Shown: piece after piece, positions 25,019-35,855 of the stretch
Layout of the letters: each line of letters starts with the position of its first letter
How positions within the stretch are numbered: the first letter of the stretch is position 1
Assembly: GCA_034401795.1 (NCBI GenBank)
Contig: CM067360.1
Coordinates: 49,004,573-49,068,572 of the forward strand
DNA: 64,000 nucleotides
DNA from: Chaetoderma sp. LZ-2023a
Taxonomy: Eukaryota; Mollusca; Caudofoveata; Chaetodermatida; Chaetodermatidae
Direction of reading: 5' to 3'
Notes under the pieces: model-generated
Seen by the model: only the letters and a program-made list of their open reading frames with translations
The model's database searches: none
Told to the model about the DNA's origin: nothing
Made by a program: the position numbers and the translations under genes

Positions 25019-28000
25019 CTAATCACCACATGTATGCCTCTTGTTGTTGGTAGTTTTTTTGTGTTTTCCTCGTCTTTGTATGGTGTATCGAGATATTTCG
25101 CTAAGTTTTAATGATCGAGTGTGGTGTAACTTGAAACAGAGGTCTAGTGATATTTGTTCCAGGAGAATTCTCAGTGGATTATTAAGTGGAATGAAATGTG
25201 AAGCGTCAAGTATCAGTTTAGTGGCATCCTCCTCCGTCAGCTCGCACAGCCTTGGTACATCAGCAGTCTGAAGGATGTCATCTATTCTACGAAGATATGT
25301 GACACGAACACCTTCTAAGCTTGGGAACAGCAGGATAAAGTGAGTGATTGTTTCAGCTGCCGACTTGCACATTGGGCAGATAGTGCTTTGAGATCAGTCT
25401 CGCATAGATCCGCCAAACAGGTTATATCGCTGTGTGATTAATTTAACTTTCACTGCTGCTTTTAGAACTGTTAGTGTGTCTGTATTAGTCAGTTCCCAAA
25501 TAGGATGACATCTATTCATGGTGCAGGAGTTCAGGTTGATGAATGATAGTGTTACTTTAGAGGTAGCTTCACTAATTAGATGGTCTCTCCAATAAGCATT
25601 GACACTCTGCTTCAATAGATTTTTCCACATGTACTTTGATGGCTGGGTTTTCACAAGTTGGAACGCCGACGGGAGCTGATACTGAGAGAGTAGTTGTCTA
25701 GCCATTATCACCCAACTGTGTGAACCGGAATCCTTAACGGCAAGTTGACGCCGGATAACCTGAGCCTCGATGGAATCTCGTCTGCGGACCATGTTTATAA
25801 ATAGAGTCAAGATTCTCTTGTGCAGTTGGCCTTCTATTGGGATGATACCGAGAAGAAGATATGTGGCAGCATTAGCAGTTGAAGCTGGAAGATGCTGTAT
25901 CTGTTTCATGGATCCTCTATAGTAGTCTTCTAGAAGCTGGGTCTCTGCCTTGGAGAGTATCAGAGCTTCTAAACCATGCAGGAGAACTGGTATGACATAT
26001 ATGTCCCATATTTTCCTAGATGTCTTGGGGTTAATTCCGTTAAGGCCATGCATACCTGCTCCCATTAATGAGTATGCTGTACGTCGTGCTGTTTGTATGC
26101 GCGAACTGACTGTAAGCAGGCTTCTGGTATCTGTAGTTCTATGGACTCCAAGATGGATTTCATCATCTGATTGTTCCAGTGGATTCCCATTCAGCCTGAA
26201 GAAGAGCTCAGGGTATGGGTAACCAGGGGCTGTTTTCGGAATCACTGGCTTAGTCTTCGTTGAGCTGAACAGATACCTTTCATTTGCGGCATCAATCTCA
26301 GTGATGGTGAGTAGCTGTTGCATAACACTTGAATTCCTGGTTATAACTGCCAGGTCATCGGCCCACATCACTGCGCCTGCAGGAATGGATCCTATGTGGA
26401 ACGCTCCCGGATGGGCAACCAGCTTGTTAAGTAATGGGTTGCTGCGCAGCTTAAACAGATCTGGTGAAGTATAGGCACCCTGTCTTATGCCCAGTTCCTC
26501 AATAATTGGTCTAGACACTCCGCCGAGCCACTTAATTTCTGAAGTAATCCCTGAGTACATACTGTTGAATAGTTCCCATAACTGCCCATCCACGCCTTGG
26601 AAGAAAGCAGATTTTAACATGCTCTTGTGGCATACAATGTCGAAGGCTTTTGATGCATCTAGGAAGGTTATGTATAATGGGGACTTCAAGTCTTTGGCTT
26701 CTGCAATGCATTCTGTGAGTAAAAATACTGCATACACGGAGGAGCATCCGCTGGTGAATCCGAACTGATGTTTACTTTGGAATGGATCAGTGATAGCTCT
26801 TGTTCTCTTTAGCAGTTCTTTTTCTAGGACTTTTCCCAATAGGGAGGTAACTGTAATTCGTCTATAGCTGTCTGGGTTACTAGCCAGTTTTCCTTTCTTT
26901 AATATGGGTGTCACTAGACCTTTCTTCATACTATCAGGAATTTTGCCCTGTTGGAATATATTATTGATGAGTAGCGTGACTATAGCAATGATTTCCTCTG
27001 AAGCATACATTACATGCTCCGCATTCAATCCTTCCGGGTCTGCTGCTTTCCCCTTCCTCATTAAATTAATAAGCCTCTCGGTTTCTTGTTCAGTAATAGG
27101 GGGGAAAGCACCAGCTTTCACTGGTAAGGTGCTGAGTAGTGCATGGATAACTGTAGCAGAGTTTAACGCTTCCTGACAGAAACTAGGGTGATGTTTGAAT
27201 GTGGCAAGATCTTCAAAATAATCTGCCCAGCCATCGATTTCTGATTGGTCTGATGGTGGCTTGAAGATAACTGTAGTGGCTTTTGTAGACTGGCTTCCAG
27301 CCCGCTGTATGCATATTAGTTTGAACATAGACGGCTGATTATGTTTTGACGCGTGCATAATTTCACTATGTAATTGGTTCCGAGAATCCGCAGTTAACTG
27401 GCGCTGTGCACGTCGAAGGTTCAATCTAGCTGCCTTTCTAGCAACGAACAGTTTGTGGGATTTTTCCATTGGACGTCCAGCTTTTTTCCATGCCCAATTA
27501 GCTGCCTTGACTTTTGCCACTAATGGCTTCAGGATGGATGCCCATCTTAGCCTTGTTTTACGTCTAGTTTTTGTCCGGGATGTAGGATCACATTGAATTG
27601 CAACTTTCCGTAGCACACTATTGATATCTCTGAGTAACAGTTCATTATCTGTCTCCGAAGTGACATTTTCCAATATTTTCCTTAGCTCAATTCCAGTTGG
27701 ATGTTTATATCTCTCCATATCCACTTTTGACCACTTTATTTTCGGAAAGAGTTCTTTATTTTTCTGTTCCGCCTTTCCAGGACCAGCTGTCAGACTCAGT
27801 GTTGCAACTATTGCATCATGGGAGCTGTGATTAAGGATATTCCTTGTGTCAACCGAAATGGCAGTAGTGATAGGGGACTGATCTTTCACCTCCACGAAAT
27901 AGTCAATCTGAGAAGTAATATCCCCAACAAAGTGATAATATGTAGGGATGTCTGGTGTTTTTTCCGCCACTCTGAAGCCTGCTGAGTCACAGAATTTACT

Positions 28001-28540
28001 AAAGAGGACATCGTTCTTAGAAGGCTTCTCTCTGGTCAATGAGGCATTAATATCACCTGCCCATAGGATGTAATTATTCTCCTTGTACTTCTCAGTGATT
28101 TCAAACACTTCATCTAAGATGCTCTGATAGTCTGCAGTTTTGTCTAAGGTGCCTAGTGATGGCATGTATGTATTTATCAGGATGAGTGGGACTTCATTTG
28201 TAGAAATCTGCACTGCTAGGACACGATTGCTGCCATCCGGAAGTACTTCTATATGTTCTGACATATCTTTATGCCAGATTATTGCCACTCCTGCACTGCC
28301 TCTAGGTCTAAACAGTGGAGGTAAGGGATTGTCATCATCAGAACATTTTATAGCAGCAGCATGTGCCGGAAAGGTAGTACCGATAAAATCTGCCTGGTAA
28401 TTATAAAGCCAGTGCTCTTGCAGACATAAGATTGTGTGTTTGTCTTGGAGTAGTTCATGCGCGTAAATAAAATTACTGACCAAGTTTTCAATATTACATG
28501 AAGCGATTTTGAGAAAACCTTCGCTCAGAGAGGGGCTCAT
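25019..28540 (-). CDS. LINE ORF2: APE endonuclease and reverse transcriptase
   Basis: 1048 codons to a TGA at 25396-25394, then 125 more open codons in the same frame to a TAG at 25019; the extra part has CPMCKSAAETITHF, the usual C-terminal zinc cluster, so the TGA is probably a point mutation. Endonuclease motifs: SCNIENL, CLQEHW (about residue 42), WAGDINAS (160), SQIDYF (213) and SSHDA (238). RT motifs: ITFLDASKAFD (catalytic Asp), GIRQGAYTSPDLFKL and MWADDLAV (724; Trp where Tyr or Phe is usual), then STKTKPV. Its ATG overlaps the ORF1 stop as ATGA, suggesting coupled re-initiation. Confidence 0.93.
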
Positions 28541-31518
28541 TGGCCTACTTTCATGCTGGGAGGAGGGTCCTCGGCCCTCAGAGGAAGCTCTAAAAAAGAG
28601 TCACTAGATTCTGTTTCAGGTACAGACACATGCCCTGATGTGCTGGTGACGGGCTGCTTGGTCTCGCTTGGAACAAACTGCTGGTTACCGCTGGAAGCCA
28701 GCTGATGGTTACCACTGGAGACAGGCTGCTTGTTAGTGCTGGGAACAGGCTCCTGGTTGTCGCTGAAAACAAGCTGCTGGCTACTACTGGAAACAGGCTG
28801 CCAGCCACCGCTAAAAACAGGCTGCTGGTTGCCGCTCATAACTGGGTGTGGCTTATCGCACGAAACTGACTGAAGGTTACTGCTGAAAACAGGTTGCGGG
28901 CCACCGCTGAAAACAGGCCACTGGTTAATACTGAGAACTGGCTGCTGGCTACCGCTGAAAACAGGCTGCTGGCTACCGCTAAAAACAGGCCGCTGGTTAC
29001 TACTGAAAACAGGCTGCTGGCTACTGCTGAAAATAGGATGCTGGCTACCGCTGAAAACAGGCTGCTGGTTACTACTTGAAACAGGCTGCTGGTTGCCGCT
29101 GAAAACAGGCTGCTGGTTACTGCTGAAAGCAGGCTGATGGTTATCACTGAGACCAGGCTGCTGGTTACTGCTGAAAACAGGTTGTTGGTTACCGTTGGAA
29201 ACCGTACTCAGTGGTACAGAGCGCTGATTTTGTGGGTCATATTTCCCAGATTTTTGCTGGTAATAGCTACGTTTGTAACCGCTATTGTTGGGCCTATTTA
29301 CATTGTTGTTGGTATTATTAGTAACATTTACTAGCATGGCTGTTGTCAATGCAGTCATTGAAGTAAGTAAAGTGTTGAGATGCCTTGTGTCTGGTTGCGG
29401 ATGATACTGATGCGATGGTGGTTGTCCATGGAAACCCATAGGAGGGTGACACGCATTCATATATGGGTTCCAGAATGGTGGTACCAATGGTGGTGGTGAG
29501 AATGGCCATGGTGCCTGTGGTGGGTATGTCCACGGTAGATGCATCTGGCTTTGTGCAGACTGAGGCTGTGGCAATGAAGAGGAGGCGTTAGTCGTGGAGT
29601 TAGTATTGTCATGAGAGAGCATTTTAAGCTTCAGCAGTCTGTTTTCTTCAGACAGCATATTTACTTTTGACTCGAGGCTACTAACTAATGATGTTAGTTC
29701 TTCAATTCTGTGAGTTTGAACACCCAACTCGTCTTGCTGTCTGGTAAGCATGCTTTGCTTAGATTTCAGAGTTCTCTCCTTTGCTCTGAGCTGTTTCTCC
29801 TTTGCTTCAAGAGACAATGCCTTCTTTACTGTATCTGAGGTGTTATCACAGTTCATATGGTCATGAATATTAGCCCTGGGTGATGTACTTAACGATGTAC
29901 TGTTATCTACAGGTCCAGGGATAGACGCTATGTGGACACTTGTTCTATTTTGGTCTGGCTGGTAATATGTTTGAAGTGGAGAGGAGCTATGTACTTCATC
30001 CGACCTTGTCTCTTCAAGTAGCATAGAGCAAGATACACATGTATAAGCCGAATCATCTTGTTCCAGACGCTCTATGGCTTTTGTATTAAGCTCTTCACAT
30101 GTATAATGTATCCATTTCTCACAGGTTTCACAGAGCACTGCATCAGCTTGAACATGTTGGTTACAGTGCAGGCAAATTGCAGGATCATTGCTGACAGTTT
30201 CGTGAGTGCTTTGATTCAAATAGCCATGAGCAGACATTAAACTGTGTCGATATGAATTCATTGGAGGTGTTTCAACATCAGACTGTAATGAAGACATTGT
30301 AGGCACTGTACCGAGCAAATGAGTGGTCATTGCAGGAGCTGTGCCGGACCGAGTTTGAGACACAGCAGAAGCTTTTGTTGCATCGGAACGAGATAAAGTC
30401 ATCGTAGGAGCTGTTGTTGCATCTGACTGAGACCGAGTAATTTCAGGAGCTGATGCTGCATCGGACCGAGATGAACTCATAGTGATCAATGCCTGAGCTG
30501 TGCCAGGCCGAGATGAGGTCACTGTAGGAGCTGTTGCTGCATCAGCCCGAGATGAGGTCATCGCAGGAGCTGTTGCTACGCCGGGACAAGATGAAATCAT
30601 TACAGGAGCTGTTGCTGCATCAGACCAAGATGGAGTCACTGAAGGAGATGTAGCTACATCGAATCGAGATGAAATCATTGCAGGAGCTGTTGTTACACTT
30701 GACCGAGATGAAGTCATTCCAGGAGCTACTATTGCACTGGACCGAGATAAGGTCATTTCAGGAGCTATTGCTGCATTGGGTTGAGATACGGTCATTTCAG
30801 GAGCTATTGCTGCATTAGGCCGAGATATATTTGCTAGCATTTCTGACTGAGATGGGGAGCTCAAAGCGCGCCTCTGGTCATTTCTGGTAGGTGGACATCT
30901 TTTGAGCTGTTCTTTTGATTTTTGTGTTTTTCCACTTTGACCTGCATTATTCTTTAGGAATTCTTGGCAGAACTGTGAAATTGTCTCATTTACTCGATCA
31001 AGATGTGGAGCACTGGTGACCATTGCTACTATATGAGGAAGATCTAGAAAGATGAATTTGTCCAGGTTGGACCCGTTTACAGTGACTCTACTCGATGTGT
31101 GGTACAGATTAATCCTGAACAGCTGATGACCTCCCCATATAGGCTTCACTGAGATAGATTCCTCTACAGTCAGGCCGCTTCGGGCTTTCTTGAAAATTGA
31201 TAAACAGGAGTATTTATTGTTACCATTGAAATAGTCACTTGTAACAGCTCTATATTCTTCGTACGCTGCTGCTGATAGATGGAGAACCAGGTTCTTAGGT
31301 TTATGCTCAATTTCAATGGGACATTCTCTTTTAGCTGCATCCAGTTTCTTTTTCACTGCCCTGGATTTGCCAAGTGTATAGTCCACTATTAAGTTGGGTC
31401 TCCCATCCCCATTAGCTTTTGCTGGGGTGTATTGCTGCGGAGGGCGGCGCACCCTTTCTAGTCGGACATTTTGTATTGTACCTCCAGGATCTGTAGCAGT
31501 TTCCCCGGGGATTTCCAT
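28537..31518 (-). CDS. LINE ORF1 with PHD-type zinc finger and tandem repeats
   Basis: 993 codons, RNA-binding or chaperone role expected from position. N-terminal region (about 20-210) of unknown fold; about 13 tandem 13-residue repeats (APxMTxSRSDA type, about 230-400); a PHD-like cluster CLHCNQHVQADAVLCETCEK then WIHYTC then CVSC (449-497); a coiled coil rich in Lys/Glu and Leu (563-634); a Pro-rich stretch with HxPQ-type sequence; and about 24 tandem 8-residue repeats of SNQQPVFS type (773-963). The frame is intact. The repeat tracts keep the frame because the DNA units are 39 and 24 bp. Confidence 0.9.
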   Translation of the reverse strand: MEIPGETATDPGGTIQNVRLERVRRPPQQYTPAKANGDGRPNLIVDYTLGKSRAVKKKLDAAKRECPIEIEHKPKNLVLHLSAAAYEEYRAVTSDYFNGNNKYSCLSIFKKARSGLTVEESISVKPIWGGHQLFRINLYHTSSRVTVNGSNLDKFIFLDLPHIVAMVTSAPHLDRVNETISQFCQEFLKNNAGQSGKTQKSKEQLKRCPPTRNDQRRALSSPSQSEMLANISRPNAAIAPEMTVSQPNAAIAPEMTLSRSSAIVAPGMTSSRSSVTTAPAMISSRFDVATSPSVTPSWSDAATAPVMISSCPGVATAPAMTSSRADAATAPTVTSSRPGTAQALITMSSSRSDAASAPEITRSQSDATTAPTMTLSRSDATKASAVSQTRSGTAPAMTTHLLGTVPTMSSLQSDVETPPMNSYRHSLMSAHGYLNQSTHETVSNDPAICLHCNQHVQADAVLCETCEKWIHYTCEELNTKAIERLEQDDSAYTCVSCSMLLEETRSDEVHSSSPLQTYYQPDQNRTSVHIASIPGPVDNSTSLSTSPRANIHDHMNCDNTSDTVKKALSLEAKEKQLRAKERTLKSKQSMLTRQQDELGVQTHRIEELTSLVSSLESKVNMLSEENRLLKLKMLSHDNTNSTTNASSSLPQPQSAQSQMHLPWTYPPQAPWPFSPPPLVPPFWNPYMNACHPPMGFHGQPPSHQYHPQPDTRHLNTLLTSMTALTTAMLVNVTNNTNNNVNRPNNSGYKRSYYQQKSGKYDPQNQRSVPLSTVSNGNQQPVFSSNQQPGLSDNHQPAFSSNQQPVFSGNQQPVSSSNQQPVFSGSQHPIFSSSQQPVFSSNQRPVFSGSQQPVFSGSQQPVLSINQWPVFSGGPQPVFSSNLQSVSCDKPHPVMSGNQQPVFSGGWQPVSSSSQQLVFSDNQEPVPSTNKQPVSSGNHQLASSGNQQFVPSETKQPVTSTSGHVSVPETESSDSFLELPLRAEDPPPSMKVGQ

Positions 31519-31859
31519 GGTAATAGTAACAGATTTGAGCTATATTAGATCAGATCCTACCTTGAGTCTTGTAGTTGATGTTGGACACTTCCCGTTCCAG
31601 TAGAGCTTCATCCGTCGAGGTTACCCGCTGCTGGAAGGCGCTTTTCTTAGGATTGAGTTTTCTTGTGCGCTCGCAACATTCCAATCCAGGGTTCTGATAA
31701 GATCAGGACTATGTCAGGAGAATTGGAAACAGATCGATTCTGAAGCCAACAGCTGTCGCGTTGGTTAAACTGTAGCTTATCTCAGACTATCAAGGTGTGG
31801 CGGTTGTAAATAGTATCACAGACAATATTCTGGTTTGATATGACAAGCTTAGAGGTATC

Positions 31860-32240
31860 AAAGGCGATGTTCAGTTTTAATATCACAGATTCAGTGTATC
31901 ACAGATGCGCGAATGACAGGCTGGCTAGATGTTAATTAATTTCATTAAAATCAGGATAAGAATGATTGTTCGGTTTTAATTTCAGATTTGATATCACAGA
32001 TTCAATATATCACAGATGCCTTCATGAGTTTCAGGTTGGCTTATGGTTAATTTAATGTCATTAAAATCAGGATAAAAATGTTTGTTCAATTTATTATTTC
32101 AGACTTCATTTAAAAACAGGATCGGAAAGTTTGTTCAATTTCATTGAGGTCAGGATTAGACGTAAATTCATTAAAATCATGCAGAATTAGACATTAAAAT
32201 CAGGATTTAGGCGTAATCTTCCAAATTCATTAAAACATCT
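31860..32240 (-). repeat. Tandem monomer-like repeats in the LINE 5' UTR
   Basis: The unit containing TCATTAAAATCAGGATAA and ATCACAGATTCA is present twice about 112 bases apart (31869 and 31980). It is followed by shorter decayed copies of TCATTAAAATCAGGAT to about 32240. Tandem 5' UTR monomers can act as promoters in L1 elements; that role here is inference. Confidence 0.65.
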
Positions 32241-32758
32241 TTGATGTGGATGCAGGTTAATTAAAACTGTTCAACAAACTGCTAAAAACTGTCAAGATTC
32301 GGTTAAATTTAAAAGGCTGGTTAGGAATGCTGCAATAGCTCTGTCGTGCTGGATTCTAGCCTATGATCGATTCTCTCCTAGCCAATGGTGGCAATGTTGT
32401 CGTTAAGAATCAGAAGGAAGCGTTCAGATGTGTAGCCTCGCCATCACTTCTGTAGGCGTACTCACTCGTATGATATTAGACTTTTAATAAGTTCGAATGT
32501 TGATTTTCAATCTTCACAATGGCGTCGCACGTGAAGTCCATTTGATGGTTACGGCATGTATGTAGATGATTAAAATACCGGAAATTATTGACAGCAACAA
32601 TAAATAGATAAAACAAAAGTCTTCCGTAGTTATTAAATTGACATTTTAACACGTCAAAGACTGTGAAGTTTCAACAAATAAGGCGATTAACATAGATTTA
32701 ACACAGATTTAATGGAGCTAGAAATTTTCCGCTTCCTCCTTCCACAGCCACCGGAAGG

Positions 32759-32857
32759 TCTATACTAGACTATACTATAGACCTACTTATATACTATTTT
32801 TCAGATGGAGCGGCGATGAGAGAGACGTAGGAGGCGAACTATTCAACTATTTGATGA
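32759..32857 (+). repeat. 99-bp direct duplication, copy 1
   Basis: Identical by eye to 33665-33763. It ends in sequence with a TTTTTCAG acceptor-like site and ATGGAGCGGCGATGA, a four-codon upstream ORF. The two copies flank the HSD17B4 exon. Confidence 0.9.
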
Positions 32858-32919
32858 CTATTTGCTGCTTACCAAGTAAGTAAGAAGAATGGATCGCAGA
32901 GGGAACAAGTGTGTCAGAA

Positions 32920-32977
32920 ATGTCGCTTAACATAAGATTTGACGGGCGTGTTGTCTTAATAACTGGAGCAGGCGGAG
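32920..32977 (+). CDS. HSD17B4: HSD17B4 (peroxisomal multifunctional enzyme 2) coding exon 1
   Basis: ATG at 32920 opens MSLNIRFDGRVVLITGAGG, followed by a consensus GTAAGA donor at 32978 (19 codons plus 1 base, phase 1). RFDGRVVLxTGAGxG is the N-terminus of the short-chain dehydrogenase domain of D-bifunctional protein / 17-beta-HSD type 4, with TGxGxG the start of the NAD-binding Rossmann motif. The enzyme hydrates and dehydrogenates 2-enoyl-CoA in peroxisomal beta-oxidation. An intron this early is expected. The next exon (GLGR... continuation) was not found in the 31 kb downstream, so the intron is long or the gene is broken. The start lies 1.4 kb from the LINE ORF1 start, in the opposite direction. 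Confidence 0.82.
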
Positions 32978-33072
32978 GTAAGATATTATTGTGCTCACCG
33001 TCATGATATAGCGGCTTTAGCCCTTTTAAATATTTTTTAATAAACTACTAACAGCAACGTGTGTACTTCTAG

Positions 33073-33519
33073 TTACCAGTTTTCGCGTACCGGTAATATC
33101 GGTGGTGGGGTTGTGTTGGGTGGGGGTGGGCTGTGGTGGCGAAACCCTGATACATTGTTATCGTTATCCTTGTGCGTATGTGACTCAGTTGGCAAAACCT
33201 GTTGCCACACATGCTTGGAATTCCAATCCAAAGCGCCATGTTTGATCCCGAGGCATGTGATCAAGGTGTAAAAACATGCGCCATTCCATACGTCGTTCAT
33301 ATGACACGTCCTTCGGACTGGATGTAAAGCAATCGGACCCGTCTGGTGTGGTGTCTGTGCCATGTAGGATGTAAAAGAACTCGCGCTAAGTGTCAGGCCC
33401 TGTATCGGGAGCTCAGTCGTGAATACACTCTGATAGTGTAAATAGTAGATGTCGGATGTCAGCCCTGCTGTCAGTATCTCCAAGATGCCATAACTGAAGC
33501 CAGTAAGGGTGTATGGCAA
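33073..33519. mobile_element. SINE-like dispersed repeat
   Basis: Non-coding in appearance. The segment GTCCTTCGGACTGGATGTAA (33309-33328) followed by ACCCGTCTGGTG-type sequence resembles the conserved core seen in many molluscan (Meta-domain) SINEs, where 'CCTTCGG.TGGGACGTAAA..GGTCCCGTGT' is typical. The minus-strand 148-aa frame is probably chance. Confidence 0.45.
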
Positions 33520-33600
33520 TAAAGGCTGCCGGTAAAAAATGCCGCCACTGTGTAAAAAAAGGCTGCCAGTGTTTATTTGGCTTTAAAGGCGGCCTACTAT
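33520..33600 (+). repeat. GGCTGCCGGTAAAA repeat, copy 1
   Basis: About 80 bp of AAAGGCTGCC units ending in TTTGGCTTTAAAGGCGGCC. The reverse complement is at about 39625-39705, so the two form an inverted pair 6 kb apart. Confidence 0.7.
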
Positions 33601-33664
33601 ATTATACTATAAACCTACTATTATTGATCTATACTAGACTATACTATAGACCTACTATTTTCGA

Positions 33665-33763
33665 TCTATACTAGACTATACTATAGACCTACTTATATAC
33701 TATTTTTCAGATGGAGCGGCGATGAGAGAGACGTAGGAGGCGAACTATTCAACTATTTGATGA
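33665..33763 (+). repeat. 99-bp direct duplication, copy 2
   Basis: Same as 32759-32857. Preceded by an extra tandem copy of its first 36 bases (33624-33660). Confidence 0.9.
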
Positions 33764-33830
33764 TGGCTGTTGCTAAGCACGGGAATATGTCTTTAAAATG
33801 TCTTCAAGTTTCGGTTTTATGTTTGTTTTT

Positions 33831-35090
33831 AGCTCACCTGGCCTGAAAGGCCAAGTTAGCTTATGCCGTGGGGACCGTCCGTCATGTGTCCATCCGTCTG
33901 TCAACTTTTCCTTTAAACGACTTCTTATCAAGAACCACTGGACCAATTTCAATTATATTTGGCAGGAAGCATCCTTAGGGCATAGGGATCGAAGTTTGTT
34001 CAAATGGAGCCAACTGGCCAATTTGGCCAGTGGCCATCTTGGATCTCGGCCGATTTTAGGAAACGTCTTTAAAAATCTGCTTCTCCGAAACCACTTTAGG
34101 AATCGATTCAAGACTCGTGAAACATCATCTAGTCAAAGAGGTAAGCCAAGTTTGTTCAAGAAGACTTGATTGACCAAATGGTTCGGTGGCCATCTTGGAT
34201 GACCTAGTTTTCCCCAAAACAACTTCTCCAGAACCGCTGAAGGGATTAGGCCGAAATTTGGGAGATATGATCAGCGACTAAGGGCCATTAAAGTTTGTTC
34301 AAGGGAATTTGATACATCAAAAAACATGGCCGCCATGGGCCAATTAAAATGTAGCGTGTTTGCCGGGCATATTGGATTTTTTTATTTTATGGATTTTGAG
34401 GCCAAAATTGGTTCTATATATGTTTTTGGGTATTCTGGGCTCAAATTTGTAATTTTTTAATTTGGCAGATAAACTGTTTGACGGCCATCTTGGAAAATTT
34501 TCTCGTCAAAAGCTCCCATGCTAAACCAATGGGAAATATAAATTGTCATCTCGAGAACTGCAAGGCAGATTTCAATTATGTTTGGCAGGAAGCATCCTTA
34601 GGGTATAGGGATCCAAGTTTGTTCAAATGAACCCGATCAGCCAATTTGCCCGGTGGCCATTTTGGATTTCGGATGATTTTAGGAAATGTCTTTAAAAATC
34701 TCCGAAACCGCTTGGGGAATTTTCATCTAGGCAAAGAGGTAAGCCAAGTTTGTTCAAGAGGACTTGATTGACCAAATGGTTCGGCGACCATCTTGGATCA
34801 CCTAGTTTTCCCGAAAACGACTCCTCCAGAACCGCTGAAGGGATCAGGCTGAAATTTGGGCGGTATGATTAAGGACTAAGGGCCATTAAAGTTTGTTCAA
34901 GGGAAGTTGATCCATCAAAAAAACCTGAGCATCATGGGCCAATCAAAATGTAGCATGTTTGGCGGCCATATTGCACTTGCAAAAACGTCCACAAACTCAT
35001 TTAAATGACTACTAAACCACCCACCAACAATTTTGACAAAAATTGATGGTGCTCCAGGTGAGCGACACAGGCCCTTGGGCCTCTTGTTTA
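33831..35090 (+). mobile_element. 1.26-kb AGCTCACCTGG repeat (non-autonomous), copy 1
   Basis: Begins AGCTCACCTGGCCTGAAAGG and ends CCAGGTGAGC ... GGCCCTTGGGCCTC, so short inverted ends. It has an internal near-duplication about 640 bases apart (33950 and 34570: AATTATxTTTGGCAGGAAGC). GGCCATCTTGGAT recurs six times. The family is widespread in bivalves and some other invertebrates, from memory. No coding capacity. Confidence 0.8.
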
Positions 35091-35831
35091 TAATAAGAAT
35101 AGTAATATGCTCTTTAACACAAATGTAAATAAATGTTGGAAAAAAAATGTTGGAATAATTTCAGCTTGTCTCGTCTTTTATTTTAACCAATTATACTGCG
35201 TATAAACTTCTTGAGAAATTAATCGAAAACTGAAAATATGATACTATGAAATTTACAAATGGTTTACACGCGAAAATTAGTCAATGTTTGAATCGAATTG
35301 AATAAGGATAGAAAGTGTACAGAAAGATACAAAATTGTTGTATCTTTGAAAAGTACTATCGGGAATGAACTAAGCTTCTATGCAGCCTATATTTAAAAAA
35401 AAAATGAAATTCTTTGATTTAGGATTGAAATTTTGAACAATTTGAAAAATTTGGAATTGAGAAAGATGTTCTGTACTGATCGAAAGATTTTTACAGACTG
35501 ATTGTCAACCTAAGTTCAGTGCACGTTGAGCGAGTTCACGTGCGTTGTGATTTGCTGAGGACGTTTCCGCAAGCTGGTTGGTTAAAGCAAACCCTATTGT
35601 ACGTGCCTATAGATAATCCGGCGATTGTCTGCTGGCTTCCTGGAATTAATCCCCTAAATAAAACAGCTTATGTTAACAATGCAATGACATGATGTTTTTC
35701 TAACGCCAAAAAATTGAAAGAAATTGTACCAAAATTAAATGGAAAGTTTGTATGCTATATGCACATTTGATGGTTGTTAGACTGGTTCTTAATACAAGTC
35801 ATGGTGGTGGCAGAGTTGCCCTTATGCGTCC

Positions 35832-35855
35832 TTTTATGCGTATATACGCATAAAA
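35832..35855. repeat. Perfect 24-bp palindrome (TTTTATGCGTAT / ATACGCATAAAA)
   Basis: Both halves are exact inverse copies, within a cluster of ATGCGT / ACGCAT motifs from 35823 to 35880. Confidence 0.9.

Larger units (their letters stand above)
24903..32700 (-). mobile_element. Near-full-length two-ORF LINE
   Basis: Minus strand: 5' UTR with tandem monomers (about 32240-31860), ORF1 (31518-28537), ORF2 (28540-25019 with one stop) and a 3' tail of (CAAGTAA)n-type repeats at 24926-24903. The 5' boundary is not certain. ORF1 with a PHD finger plus APE/RT ORF2 recalls CR1-group elements, but clade assignment needs an RT tree. Confidence 0.85.

Noticed and set aside
28590-29147. Several alternative-frame ORFs with SLFSAVTSS-type repeats
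   Set aside because: Shadow frames of the ORF1 tandem repeats.
33073-33519. 148-aa minus-strand ORF as a protein gene
   Set aside because: Overlaps a SINE-like conserved block; composition and lack of motifs suggest chance.
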